64,000 nt of DNA from Mesorhizobium amorphae (GTDB lineage: Bacteria > Pseudomonadota > Alphaproteobacteria > Rhizobiales > Rhizobiaceae), in assembly GCF_014843845.1 (NCBI RefSeq), contig NZ_JHQS01000061.1, positions 124,001-188,000 on the forward strand. The letters are read 5' to 3'. The notes beneath the pieces were generated by a model that ran no database searches, was not told the origin of the DNA, and saw nothing but the letters and a program-made list of their open reading frames with translations. The position numbers were made by a program, and so were the translations under genes. Positions 33,454-42,326 of the stretch are shown one piece after another (position 1 is the first letter of the stretch; each line of letters starts with the position of its first letter).

Positions 33454-34512
33454 ATGACCGAAACCGATCTCGTCCCCGTCTTCGACGGCCACAACGATAC
33501 GTTGCTGAGGCTCTATCAGTCGAAGGGTGCGGATGTCGAAAAGCTATTCATCGAGGGGACGCAGGGCGGCCATATCGACCTGCCGCGCGCCAACAAGGGC
33601 GGCTTTGCCGGCGGCATGTTCGCGATCTTCCCGCCGCCGGTCGAGAAAACCAAACGCGCCGCGGTGCCGCCGGCGCCGAGCGACAACGAGCCCTTGCCGC
33701 CCGAGCTTCCGCGCAGTGAAGCCCTCACCTCGACCATCGCCATGGCCTCGATCCTGTTTCGGCTGGAGCGGGCCGGAGCGCTGACCGTCTGCCGCAGCGC
33801 CGGCGATGTGCGCGACGCGATGGCGAAAGACTCGATCGCGGCGGTGTTCCACATCGAGGGCGTCGAGGCGATCGATCCCGAACTCACCATGCTCGACGTT
33901 CTGCACGCCGCCGGCCTGCGTTCGCTCGGCATCGTCTGGAGCCGCCCGAATGCCTTCGGCAACGGCGTGCCGTTCCGTTTTCCGTCCTCGCCCGACACCG
34001 GACCCGGTCTGACCGATGCCGGCAAGGCGCTGGTCAAGGCGTGCAACCAGCTCAAGATCATGGTCGACCTCTCGCATCTCAACGAGAAGGGTTTTCGCGA
34101 CGTCGCTGAAATCAGTGATGCGCCGCTGGTCGCCACGCATTCCAACGTGCACGCGATCTGCGGCCATTCCCGCAACCTTACCGACTGGCAGCTCGGCGCC
34201 ATCCGCGAAAGTGGCGGCATGGTCGGGCTGAACTTCGCCACCGGCTTCCTGCGCGAGGACGGCAGGATGAACGCCGACACCTCACTCGAGATCATGGTGC
34301 GCCATGTCGACTCGCTGCTGCAGGCGTTGGGTGAGGACGGCGTCGGGCTGGGATCGGACTTCGACGGCGCGATGATTCCGGCCGTCATAGGCGATGTCGC
34401 CGGCCTGCCGAAGCTGATCGACGCGCTCGCCGCGCGGGGCTTCGGGCGCGCGTTGATCGAAAAGATCGCCTACCGCAACTGGATCGGCATGCTCGAGCGG
34501 ACAATAGGGTAG
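33454..34512 (+). CDS. Membrane dipeptidase family (renal dipeptidase-like) enzyme
   Basis: A 352-residue zinc hydrolase of the amidohydrolase fold (peptidase family M19). DGHND at residues 11-15 gives the first metal ligands, HIEGVEA the bridging glutamate, DLSHLN and THSNVH later histidines, and GSDFDG the C-terminal aspartate. It would cleave dipeptides, possibly D-residue containing. No signal peptide is present. The ATG at 33454 follows CTTCCTG only, a weak ribosome site. It is convergent with the next locus, eight bases apart. Confidence 0.9.
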   Translation: MTETDLVPVFDGHNDTLLRLYQSKGADVEKLFIEGTQGGHIDLPRANKGGFAGGMFAIFPPPVEKTKRAAVPPAPSDNEPLPPELPRSEALTSTIAMASILFRLERAGALTVCRSAGDVRDAMAKDSIAAVFHIEGVEAIDPELTMLDVLHAAGLRSLGIVWSRPNAFGNGVPFRFPSSPDTGPGLTDAGKALVKACNQLKIMVDLSHLNEKGFRDVAEISDAPLVATHSNVHAICGHSRNLTDWQLGAIRESGGMVGLNFATGFLREDGRMNADTSLEIMVRHVDSLLQALGEDGVGLGSDFDGAMIPAVIGDVAGLPKLIDALAARGFGRALIEKIAYRNWIGMLERTIG

Positions 34513-34519
34513 ATCGGCG

Positions 34520-34768
34520 CTACTGGCCTGATCCCATGCGCTTCAGCCAATCCTGGCCGCCGCCGCGGTCGCGGATGATCGGTAACGGATCGGTGGAATC
34601 CAGCCGCGCGCAGATGCGATAGACCTCGAGCGTCTCGGCGCTCATCTCGCCGCGCTTGTAGAAGAACATGGCAGCGGCATAGCGCGTGCGGCCCGACCAT
34701 TTTTCACCGAGCGGCGTGTTGACCAGTTGCCACTGCTCAGAGGCTTCTAGCTCGGCCTCGTCGATCAT
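34520..34768 (-). CDS. Small conserved protein at the end of the amine locus
   Basis: An 82-residue soluble protein that begins MIDEAELEASEQW two bases after the stop of the GcvT-like gene, so it is cotranslated with it. It is rich in charged residues and has no hydrophobic segment. KWSGRTRYAAAMFFYKRGEMS looks like its conserved core. I do not recognise the family. Tight coupling suggests a subunit or accessory of the GcvT-like enzyme; that is inference. Confidence 0.7.
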   Translation of the reverse strand: MIDEAELEASEQWQLVNTPLGEKWSGRTRYAAAMFFYKRGEMSAETLEVYRICARLDSTDPLPIIRDRGGGQDWLKRMGSGQ

Positions 34769-34770
34769 GG

Positions 34771-36006
34771 TCAGAAGTCCGCCGGCGGGTTGGCGGTGCG
34801 GCGGTCGAGCTTGATGAAGGGGCGCTGCACCACCTTGGCCCGTTTCATCAGCTTCTGGTACTGCAGCTCGCGCATGGCGTAGATCTCGACCCAAAGGTCT
34901 TCGACCATCGTGTCGCCGAAAGGCCTTGCCAGCGACGCGATGGCGATGTTGCGCTTGGCCATCGGCGACCACATGGCGGCGCTGACCAGCCCGACCTCCT
35001 GGCTCCTCTTGTGGTAGACGATGGCATGTTCGGCCGGGATGTTGCCTTCGATCTCCAGCCCGACCAGCACATGACGCAGCTTCCGCTTCGTCCGCGCTTC
35101 GAGGATGGCGCGGCGGCCGTTGAAATGGCCTTTCTCCACGTCGATCATGAAGCCGAGGCCGATCTCGTCGGGCATGCGCAAGCGGTCGGCGCGGATGGCG
35201 TGCCCGGCGGTGGTGAAGTCGGCATTGGCGACGATCAGCCCGGCCTCCAGCCGGGCGCGGTTCAGCGCCGTGTAGCCGATGGCGCGGATGCCGCGCAATT
35301 CGCCGGCAGTCATCAGCCGGTCCCAGAGGCTTAGCGCCTTCTCGGTTGGCACGAACAGTTCGTAGCCGAGGTCGCCGGTGAAGCCGGTGCGCGAAATGGT
35401 GATCGTGTCGCCATCATGTGGGAACTCGGCGAGGTCGAAAATCTTCAGTTTTTCCACGCCTGCGAAACCGGCATCGCGCAGCACGGCGAACGAGGTTGGG
35501 CCTTGCAGGGCGAGGCCGGCAACGGCTTCAGTTTCTTCCTCGATGCTCACACCGAAGCCTATGGCGCTGTCGAGTAGCCAGGGCAGATGCCGCTCCTGCG
35601 AGCATAACCGGAAGCGTGTCGGGGAAAGCCTAAACAGCGTGCCGTCATCGAGGACAAAACCTTCGTCGTCGCACCAGGCGGTGTAGTGGACGCGGCCCGG
35701 CTTGAGCTTGGTCACGTCGCGCAAGGTGACGCGGTTGAGGAAGGCCTCGGCGTCGGGACCCTCGATGCGGTATTTCGTCATTGGCGAGATGTCGAACAGG
35801 GCGGCCTGACTGCGGATGGCGAAATATTCCAGTTCCTCGTCCCACAGCGAATGCGGGGCGCGGTAGCCGGCCCAATTGTACCAGTCCTGGGTCCTCGCCA
35901 ATGCATCGATGCGCGGCTGGAACGGCGTGTCGAGGCGCAAGGTGCGGAAATGAGATTGCGCAGCGGTGCGGGCGGTCGTTGGGTTCATGGTAGGATGATG
36001 GTTCAT
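34771..36006 (-). CDS. GcvT-like aminomethyltransferase family protein
   Basis: A 411-residue protein of the folate-binding GcvT/DmdA superfamily. Typical segments are FDISPMTKYRIEGPDAEAFLNRV, VHYTAWCDDEGFVLDD, ISRTGFTGDLGYELF and ARLEAGLIVANADF. Such enzymes move a methyl or methylene group from an amine, sulfonium or aryl ether to tetrahydrofolate. The ATG at 36006 follows AAGGAACGCCGTC; an ATG six codons later is possible. It lies downstream of two FAD oxidoreductases in one transcription unit, across a palindromic repeat, so it may take up one-carbon units released from an N-methyl compound. Confidence 0.85.
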   Translation of the reverse strand: MNHHPTMNPTTARTAAQSHFRTLRLDTPFQPRIDALARTQDWYNWAGYRAPHSLWDEELEYFAIRSQAALFDISPMTKYRIEGPDAEAFLNRVTLRDVTKLKPGRVHYTAWCDDEGFVLDDGTLFRLSPTRFRLCSQERHLPWLLDSAIGFGVSIEEETEAVAGLALQGPTSFAVLRDAGFAGVEKLKIFDLAEFPHDGDTITISRTGFTGDLGYELFVPTEKALSLWDRLMTAGELRGIRAIGYTALNRARLEAGLIVANADFTTAGHAIRADRLRMPDEIGLGFMIDVEKGHFNGRRAILEARTKRKLRHVLVGLEIEGNIPAEHAIVYHKRSQEVGLVSAAMWSPMAKRNIAIASLARPFGDTMVEDLWVEIYAMRELQYQKLMKRAKVVQRPFIKLDRRTANPPADF

Positions 36007-36021
36007 GACGGCGTTCCTTCG

Positions 36022-36180
36022 CGCCCCCCTCTGTCCTGCCGGACATCTCCCCCACAAGGGGGGAGATCGGCTGGCCGTATGGCCGGCTCATCTCCTGCAG
36101 CGTTGGTGATTGGCGAAAGCGTTGATGAGAGCCAATCTCCCCCCAAGTGGGGGAGATGTCCGGCAGGACAGAGGGGGGCG
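36022..36180. repeat. RIME-like palindromic intergenic element
   Basis: Two perfect 34-base inverted arms (36022-36055 and 36147-36180) start CGCCCCCC and contain CTGTCCTGCCGGACATC. Inside each arm CATCTCCCCC-type runs face GGGGGGAGAT, making secondary hairpins. The layout fits rhizobial intergenic mosaic elements. It lies between the FAD oxidoreductase and GcvT-like genes and would fold strongly in their mRNA. A 70-codon frame (36003-36215) runs through it. Confidence 0.85.
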
Positions 36181-36217
36181 TCGTAGAGCACGGGCTTGGC
36201 CGATTGGTTGATCATCC

Positions 36218-37780
36218 CTACCCCCTCATCGCGATAATGCGCCGCGCGGCATTCAAACCCGGAGCGCCGGAAACGCCGCCGCCTGGGTGCGAGCCTGCGC
36301 CGGCGAGGAATAGCCCTTCGACCGGCGTGTCGTAGCCCGACCACCCGGAGACTGGCCGCGACATCAGCATCTGGTCGGCCTGCAATTCGCCGTGATGCCA
36401 GTGACCGCCGGGCATCCGGTAACGCGCCTCGATGTCGGCCGGTGTCAAAAGTTCGATGTGAAGCACGGTCTTGGAAATGCCCGGCGCGTAAGTCTCGAGC
36501 TGAGCCATAGTCGCCTTCAGGAATTTCGGTTTGCCCGCGCTCCAGCCTTCCTTCAGCACATAGGGCGCATATTGCACGACCGCCGACAGCACGCAGGCGC
36601 CGGCGGGCGCAAGCGACGGATCGGCGAGGCTGGGCAGCGTAATCTCCATCACGGGTTCAGGTGAGAACTCGCCATATTTGCAGGGATTGAAGGCACGCTC
36701 GACTTGATCGGGCGAGGGCGCGATGACCAGGCGGCCCTTGTGGCCGGCGGCGTCGACACCGGCGAACTGCGGCGGCCGGTCGAGCGCCAGATTGAGCTTG
36801 GCCGCATCGCCCTTCATGCGGATATTTTTCACCTTGCGCACGAAGCCGGTGTCGACCTCGCGCGGTCCGACGAGATCGAGGATGGTTGTTGCCGGATTGA
36901 CCGCGGAGACGATCGTTTTCGCATGCAGCACATCGCCGCTCTCGAGCGCGACCCCGACGGCGCGACCTTCTTCGACGATGATCCTGGCGACAGGTGACGC
37001 TGCGCGGATGGTTACGCCGGCCCTCTCCGCCGCTGCGCGGATGGCGGCGACGACCGCGCCCATGCCGCCTTTCGGCAGCATCTGCGCGCCGGCGATGCCG
37101 CCCGTTTCGCCCGCAAGCCGGTAGTAGAGGCCGAGCAATGAGGTCGGCGAACGCGGACCGAGATGGCTGCCGAGCGTGGCATCGAAGGCAAGCAGACCTT
37201 TCAGCCGGTCGTCCGAGAGCTGCTCGTCGATCAGGTCGGCGACATTCATTAAAAGCACGCGCAGGAAATCGCGCATGTCCTCCTTGCCGAGTTTCTTCAG
37301 CGCCAGCGCTGTCTGGCCAAGTGCTGCCGTCTCAAGCAGCGACATGCCGGCGAGATCAGGTGGGCGGCGTGACAAGAACGGCTTCAAAATGCCGGCATAG
37401 CGCAGCAGTTGCGCGCGCAATTCCTTCCATGCCGATTGCTCGGACGAACTGGCGCCGGTCAGCACCTCGCCATAGGCGCCATAGAGGACGAGCGGACCGT
37501 CCTTCGACAGCGCCACGGACGGGGCGAAATCGTCGCGCGCGACCTGCAGGCCGTGTCTTTCCAACTCAAGCGTCTTCACCACATCGGGATGCAGCCGGTT
37601 GAGCACATGGGCGACGGAGGAGACACGAAAGCCCTGCGCGAACTCCTCGGTGCGGGCAGCGCCGCCGACATCGTCGGCAGCCTCCAGCACGAGCACCTTG
37701 CGGCCGCTCTTCGCCAGCACTGCAGCGGCGACAAGGCCATTATGGCCGCCGCCGATGATGATCGCATCAAATGACGTCAT
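36218..37780 (-). CDS. FAD-dependent oxidoreductase, phytoene-desaturase/PYROXD2-like (1)
   Basis: A 520-residue flavoprotein. The FAD-binding GGGHNGLVAAAVLAKSG lies at residues 10-26, followed by VLEAADDVGGAARTEEF and a C-terminal FLAGAGSHPGGGVSGAPGLNAA, the closing flavin motif of the carotenoid-desaturase-like family. The start overlaps the end of the upstream paralogue by 14 bases. The substrate is not a carotenoid on context; with its paralogue it may oxidise an amine-containing compound. Confidence 0.87.
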   Translation of the reverse strand: MTSFDAIIIGGGHNGLVAAAVLAKSGRKVLVLEAADDVGGAARTEEFAQGFRVSSVAHVLNRLHPDVVKTLELERHGLQVARDDFAPSVALSKDGPLVLYGAYGEVLTGASSSEQSAWKELRAQLLRYAGILKPFLSRRPPDLAGMSLLETAALGQTALALKKLGKEDMRDFLRVLLMNVADLIDEQLSDDRLKGLLAFDATLGSHLGPRSPTSLLGLYYRLAGETGGIAGAQMLPKGGMGAVVAAIRAAAERAGVTIRAASPVARIIVEEGRAVGVALESGDVLHAKTIVSAVNPATTILDLVGPREVDTGFVRKVKNIRMKGDAAKLNLALDRPPQFAGVDAAGHKGRLVIAPSPDQVERAFNPCKYGEFSPEPVMEITLPSLADPSLAPAGACVLSAVVQYAPYVLKEGWSAGKPKFLKATMAQLETYAPGISKTVLHIELLTPADIEARYRMPGGHWHHGELQADQMLMSRPVSGWSGYDTPVEGLFLAGAGSHPGGGVSGAPGLNAARRIIAMRG

Positions 37781-39386
37781 GGGCGGGGCTCATATGCGAG
37801 GTTGATTTAGCGAGATCGCGCAGGATTTCGGCGGCGGCATTGCGGCCGGGCGCGCCCATGACACCGCCGCCGGGATGAGTGGAGGAGCCGCACATATAGA
37901 GCCCACTGAGCGGCGAGCGGTATTGCGCGTAGCCGGGCACCGGACGATTGAACAGAAGCTGGTCGAAAGTCAGTTCGCCCTGGAAGATGTTGCCTTCGGT
38001 CAGCCCGACCTCGGCCTCGATTTCGCGCGGCGTGCGCACCTCCATGTGGACGATGCGGTCGCGGAAGCCAGGCGAGTACTCGGCGATCTGCGCAATCACG
38101 CTTTCCGCGAACCCGTCGCGATCGGCGTCGGTCCAGTCGTGGCCGTTCACCTTGGGTGGCGCGTATTGCACAAAGCAGCTCATGAAATGCTTGCCCGGCG
38201 GAGCCATGGTCGGGTCGAGCGTCGTCGGGATGACCATGTCGAGGAACGGGTCGGCCGACCAGCGCCCGGCCTTCCAGTCGTCATAGGCGCGCTCCATGCG
38301 TTCCATCGAATCGGTGAAATGCATATCGCCGCGATAGACCGGCGAATCCTTCGGCAGCGCCGGGAATTCGGGCAGCGAATCCAGCGCGATGTTGACCTTG
38401 CCCGACGAGCCCCGGATCTTGAAATTCCTGACCCGGCGCAGGAAGATGTCGGGCAGTTCCTTTTCTTCGACCAGTTTCAAGAAGGTGCGTTTCACGTCGG
38501 CGTTGGAGACGACGAGCTTGCCATAAATCTCCTCGCCGCCGGCCAGCACCACGCCTTTCGCCTTGCCGCGCTTGACCAGCACGTGATCGACCTCGGCTCC
38601 CGTGCGGATCGTGCCGCCGGAAGCCTTGAAGGAGGCGGCAAGCGCCTTGGTGACAGCGCCCATGCCGCCGCGCGCATAGCCCCAGGCGCCGACCGAACCG
38701 TCGACCTCGCCCATATAGTGGTGGAGCAGCACGTAGGCCGTGCCGGGCGACATCGGCCCAAGCGCGGTGCCGATGATGCCTGACAGCGCGAAGTTCGCCT
38801 TGATGACGTCGGTCTCGAAATATTCGTCGAGGAAGTCCGAGATCGACATGGTCCAGAAGCGCAGCGTCAGCGCCATTTCTTCCGCCGACAGTCCGGCGAA
38901 TTTCTTGCCGAGATAGAGCAACTCGCCGATGTCGCGCGGCCGCAAGCTTGTCGGGTCCGGCGCGGTGCGCATCAGCAGCGGCTGAATGAAGCGGCACTGC
39001 CGCGTCACGTCTCGGGCATAGCGGTCATAGGCTTCGGCATCGCGTTTGGAGAAACGGGCGAACTCGCGCCGATGGGCGTCGTGATCGCGGTAGTTTGCGA
39101 GATAGTCGCCATCCCTGGTGAACACCGCACCACCTTCATAGGAAATCACCTGCAGGCCGAAGCGCGGCAGCTCGAGGTCGCGCATGATCTCGGGCCGGAA
39201 CAGCGAGCAGACATAGGAGCAGTTGGAATAGAGAAAACCGGGCGTCAGTTCCCTGCTGGTGGCCGCACCGCCGACCCAGTCGTTCTTCTCCACCACCAGC
39301 ACGTCGAGGCCGGCGCGCTGCAGGTAGCAGGCGTTGACCAGCCCGTTGTGGCCGCCACCGATGACGATCGCATCCCACGCCTTCAT
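37767..39386 (-). CDS. FAD-dependent oxidoreductase, phytoene-desaturase/PYROXD2-like (2)
   Basis: A 539-residue paralogue of the preceding entry, with GGGHNGLVNACYLQRAG at residues 10-26, VVEKNDWVGGAATSREL, and the closing YMCGSSTHPGGGVMGAPGRNAA. It is the first gene of the minus-strand unit that runs to the GcvT-like and 82-residue genes. A BetI-type palindrome lies 101 bases upstream of its ATG. Two neighbouring paralogues suggest a heteromeric enzyme or two sequential oxidations. Confidence 0.88.
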   Translation of the reverse strand: MKAWDAIVIGGGHNGLVNACYLQRAGLDVLVVEKNDWVGGAATSRELTPGFLYSNCSYVCSLFRPEIMRDLELPRFGLQVISYEGGAVFTRDGDYLANYRDHDAHRREFARFSKRDAEAYDRYARDVTRQCRFIQPLLMRTAPDPTSLRPRDIGELLYLGKKFAGLSAEEMALTLRFWTMSISDFLDEYFETDVIKANFALSGIIGTALGPMSPGTAYVLLHHYMGEVDGSVGAWGYARGGMGAVTKALAASFKASGGTIRTGAEVDHVLVKRGKAKGVVLAGGEEIYGKLVVSNADVKRTFLKLVEEKELPDIFLRRVRNFKIRGSSGKVNIALDSLPEFPALPKDSPVYRGDMHFTDSMERMERAYDDWKAGRWSADPFLDMVIPTTLDPTMAPPGKHFMSCFVQYAPPKVNGHDWTDADRDGFAESVIAQIAEYSPGFRDRIVHMEVRTPREIEAEVGLTEGNIFQGELTFDQLLFNRPVPGYAQYRSPLSGLYMCGSSTHPGGGVMGAPGRNAAAEILRDLAKSTSHMSPAHDVI

Positions 39387-39486
39387 ATACGCCGAGCCTT
39401 CATGGCGATCTCACCGTTCATTTTTATGTGATCTGTTCCCGAATGCTCGGAATTTGGCACGGCTTCAGTCGTTTTGTCCAGTCATA

Positions 39487-39502
39487 TTGAATGAATGTTC
39501 AA
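39487..39502. promoter_or_regulatory. BetI-type operator A (TTGAA-N6-TTCAA)
   Basis: TTGAA-TGAATG-TTCAA lies between the divergent FAD oxidoreductase and methyltransferase genes. It resembles the TTGAAC...TTCAAT-type site of enteric BetI and recurs at 47740 and 50670. A betI-like gene lies 0.9 kb away. Confidence 0.7.
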
Positions 39503-39586
39503 CAAATGATGTTGCATTTTCCTGTTTATGCGCTAGGCTTTGCCGACATTCTGGACTGTCCAGCAGGCAGTCGGAGCTGAGGTCAG

Positions 39587-40381
39587 ATGATCGAAACGGC
39601 GGACGCCGAGCCGGAATATGACGACGCCGCCATCCGCTTCCTGGAGGCGCTTTGGGGCGCCGGCTATCTGTCGCCGGGCGGGCCCGACGAGGTCGACCGG
39701 GTCGTCGAAGGCCTGTCGCTCGCGGGCAAGACGATCCTCGACATCGGCTGCGGCGCCGGCGGCACTACATTGCATTTGGTCGAGCACCACGGTACCGCTC
39801 ACGCCATCGGCTTCGATGTCGAACGGCCAGTGATCGAGACGGCACGCCGGCGCGCGGCCGCACAAAGTCTCGGCGACCGCGTCAGCTTCGTCCAGGCGCC
39901 GCCCGGTCCGTTGCCTTTCACGGATGCTTCCTTCGACGTCGTTTTCTCCAAGGATGCGCTGCTGCATGTGTCCGACAAGGACGCGCTGTTTGCCGAAATC
40001 TTTCGCGTGCTGAAGCCGGGCGGAATGTTTGCGGCATCGAACTGGATGATCTCGCATGATGGCGAACCGTCGCCCGAGATGAAGGCCTATGTCGCGGCCG
40101 AAGGCCTGTCCTTCGCCATGGCCTCGCCGGTACGCTACGCTGAGGCGATGCGGCGGGCAGGCTTTGCCGACGTCACCATTCGCGACCGCAATCCCTGGTA
40201 TCGCGAGGTCGCCCGCGGCGAGTTGGAGAGGCTGAAAGGTCCGCTCTATCCGACGGTCGCGGCCGCGGTCGGCGCGGCCTATGTCGACAAGAACATCCGG
40301 ACCTGGGAAGCCATGCAGAAGGTGCTTGACAGTGGTGAACACCGTCCCACTCATCTTCGCGGTCGAAAGCCGGTTGGGTAG
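39587..40381 (+). CDS. SAM-dependent class I methyltransferase
   Basis: A 264-residue methyltransferase. Motif I is ILDIGCGAGGTT near residues 50-61, the acidic motif II IGFDVERPVIE, and the post-motif SFDVVFSKDALLHV. LKPGGMFAASNWM is motif III. It resembles phosphoethanolamine- or sarcosine-type N-methyltransferases in layout, but the substrate cannot be named. It opens the plus-strand unit with betI, two binding proteins and the amine oxidase; operator A lies 85 bases upstream. GAGGTCAG precedes the ATG. Confidence 0.85.
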   Translation: MIETADAEPEYDDAAIRFLEALWGAGYLSPGGPDEVDRVVEGLSLAGKTILDIGCGAGGTTLHLVEHHGTAHAIGFDVERPVIETARRRAAAQSLGDRVSFVQAPPGPLPFTDASFDVVFSKDALLHVSDKDALFAEIFRVLKPGGMFAASNWMISHDGEPSPEMKAYVAAEGLSFAMASPVRYAEAMRRAGFADVTIRDRNPWYREVARGELERLKGPLYPTVAAAVGAAYVDKNIRTWEAMQKVLDSGEHRPTHLRGRKPVG

Positions 40382-40387
40382 CCGGCA

Positions 40388-41074
40388 ATGCTGGAGATCA
40401 TGACGCCGATGAAGACCGCAGAAGCCAGGGATGTTCCGCCTGAACCACCGCGAAAAGGTGACGCTGAAAAGCGCGGCCGCAAGGCCTCGAAGGAGGTCCG
40501 GCAGCAGCAGTTGATCGAGGCGACGATCGATTCGCTGGCCAAGCGCGGCTATTCGGAAACGACGATGGCCGATGTCGCCGATGGCGCGGGCCTGTCGCGC
40601 GGCATCGTCAACTTTCACTTCGAAAGCAAGGACAAGCTGCTCGTCGCCACGTTGCAATACATGGCCGACGAATATGCCGCGCACTGGCGTGCCGCATTGA
40701 CCAAGGCCGGCGAGGATCCGGCCCACCAGTTGCGGGCGCTGGTCGCTGCCGATTTCGACCGTTCGATCTGCAACAAGCGCAAGCTGGCCGCCTGGTGCGC
40801 CTTTTGGGGCGAGGCCAAGTCGCGGCCGACCTATCAGGCGCTCTGCGGCGCGCGCGACGCGGCCTACCAGAAGATCTTCATCGATCTCTGCGCAACGCTC
40901 AAAGAGAGTGGCGGCTATGCCTATGAGCCGCAAGTCATCGCCTTGGTGCTGAGCGCCATGCTGGAAGGCCTGTGGCTGCGGCTGATGATGGGGACCGAGG
41001 ACGTCACCCGCGAGAGCGCGCTGCAGGCGGCGAACGCGTTCCTGTCGGCGGCATTTCCAAAGCATTACCCGTGA
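40388..41074 (+). CDS. BetI-like TetR-family repressor
   Basis: A 228-residue TetR/AcrR regulator. A basic N terminus (KRGRKASKEVRQQQLIEATIDSLAKRG spans residues 28-54) leads into the helix-turn-helix TMADVADGAGLSRGIVNFHF, and the C-terminal domain (residues 90-220) has the BetI_C-type segments AAWCAFWGEAKSRP and LEGLWLRLMMG. BetI proteins repress betaine and choline genes and are relieved by the quaternary amine. Here the same family palindrome stands in front of all five units of the locus, so this gene most likely controls them. Confidence 0.87.
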   Translation: MLEIMTPMKTAEARDVPPEPPRKGDAEKRGRKASKEVRQQQLIEATIDSLAKRGYSETTMADVADGAGLSRGIVNFHFESKDKLLVATLQYMADEYAAHWRAALTKAGEDPAHQLRALVAADFDRSICNKRKLAAWCAFWGEAKSRPTYQALCGARDAAYQKIFIDLCATLKESGGYAYEPQVIALVLSAMLEGLWLRLMMGTEDVTRESALQAANAFLSAAFPKHYP

Positions 41075-41128
41075 GAAAGCCGGCGGCATCAAGCCGGCAT
41101 CAACAACCAAAAAGAGGATGGAACAGCA

Positions 41129-42211
41129 ATGAAGATACTCAGCCGACGCCTGACACTGACATTGGCACTGGGTGCAACGCTGGCGGCTTCGGCGGCGGCG
41201 CTCGCCGTTGCCGCCGACAAGGACCTGATCGTGTTCGACTGGTCCGGTTACGAAGACCCCAGCTTCCACCCGAAATATGTCGAGAAGAACGGCGACTCGC
41301 CGACATTCACCTTCTTCGGCGACGAGGACGAGGCGTTCGAGAAGGTCCGCTCCGGCTTCAAGGCCGACCTTGGTCATCCCTGTTCGCAGAGCGTGGTGAA
41401 ATGGCGCGAGGCAGGGCTGCTGCAGCCGCTCGACACCTCGAAGATAACGGGCTGGAAGGACCTCAATCCCGGCATCATGGCGATGAAGGATCTTGCCACC
41501 ACCGCCGACGGCAAGGCCTGGTTCATGCCCTGGGATTGGGGCAACACGCAGCTGACCTACAATTCCGACAAGGTCGACGAGAAGGACGTGCAGTCGCTGA
41601 AGGCATTCGCCGATCCCAAGTTCCAGGGCAGGGTTTCGATCGGCGACAATGTCGACGACGCCTACGCGCTGGCCAGCCTCGCCATCGGCCTCAAGGACTG
41701 GACCAAGATGACGGACGACCAGTTCAAGCAGGCATCCGACTTCCTGCGCCAGGTGCACAAGAATATCCGTTCCTACTGGACCGATACCACCGACATCGTC
41801 CAGCAGCTGAGCGGTGGCGAGGTCGATCTCGCCTGGGCTTGGAATGACGCCACGGTGCAGTCGGTCGCCGCCGGCGTGCCGATCAAGGCCAAGAAGGACA
41901 CCGCCGAGGGTATCTCGACCTGGGTCTGCGGCTATGTGCTGTTCAAGGATGCGCCCGACAATGTCGACAAGGCCTATGACTATCTGAACGCCATCAACGA
42001 TCCGGAAACCGCCAAGGTGCTGGTCAAGGATTGGGGCTATGGCCAGGCTAACGCCAAGGGCATGGCCGGCGTCGACCAGGCGCTCCTGAAGGAAAAGGGC
42101 TATGACGACGTGCAGAAATTCGTCGACAAGACGCTGTTCCAGTCGCCTGTGCCCTCCGATCTCAAGCTCAAGATGATCGCCGAGTTCGAGAAGATCAAAG
42201 CCGGCTATTGA
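41129..42211 (+). CDS. Polyamine-type ABC substrate-binding protein 1
   Basis: A 360-residue periplasmic receptor of the PotD/SpuD type. The signal peptide ends near residue 28 (AALAVAADKD). The mature protein begins LIVFDWSGYEDPSFHP and contains the conserved GHPCSQSVVKW and MPWDWGNTQLTYNSD segments. AAAGAGGATGGAACAGCA precedes the ATG. A close paralogue follows at once. It would feed the PotABC-type transporter encoded on the opposite strand at 44674-47547. Confidence 0.88.
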   Translation: MKILSRRLTLTLALGATLAASAAALAVAADKDLIVFDWSGYEDPSFHPKYVEKNGDSPTFTFFGDEDEAFEKVRSGFKADLGHPCSQSVVKWREAGLLQPLDTSKITGWKDLNPGIMAMKDLATTADGKAWFMPWDWGNTQLTYNSDKVDEKDVQSLKAFADPKFQGRVSIGDNVDDAYALASLAIGLKDWTKMTDDQFKQASDFLRQVHKNIRSYWTDTTDIVQQLSGGEVDLAWAWNDATVQSVAAGVPIKAKKDTAEGISTWVCGYVLFKDAPDNVDKAYDYLNAINDPETAKVLVKDWGYGQANAKGMAGVDQALLKEKGYDDVQKFVDKTLFQSPVPSDLKLKMIAEFEKIKAGY

Positions 42212-42326
42212 GGCTGCTCCGACGGGCCCGTCCGCCCGCCGACATGGCAGGGCCGACGGGCTCGCCAAAGCGCGGAAATTCTCCTAACGTCGCCGTGCCG
42301 TTTTCGCGATGGGGGAGGTTCGCGCC

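Noticed and set aside
36022..36180. Possible insertion sequence or CRISPR-like unit
   Set aside because: No transposase frame, no regular spacing and no spacers; it is a single palindromic element.
39533..42268. A 911-codon open frame on the minus strand
   Set aside because: It lies antisense to the methyltransferase, BetI and binding-protein genes, all with clear motifs. Its translation has no recognisable domain and is a high-GC shadow.
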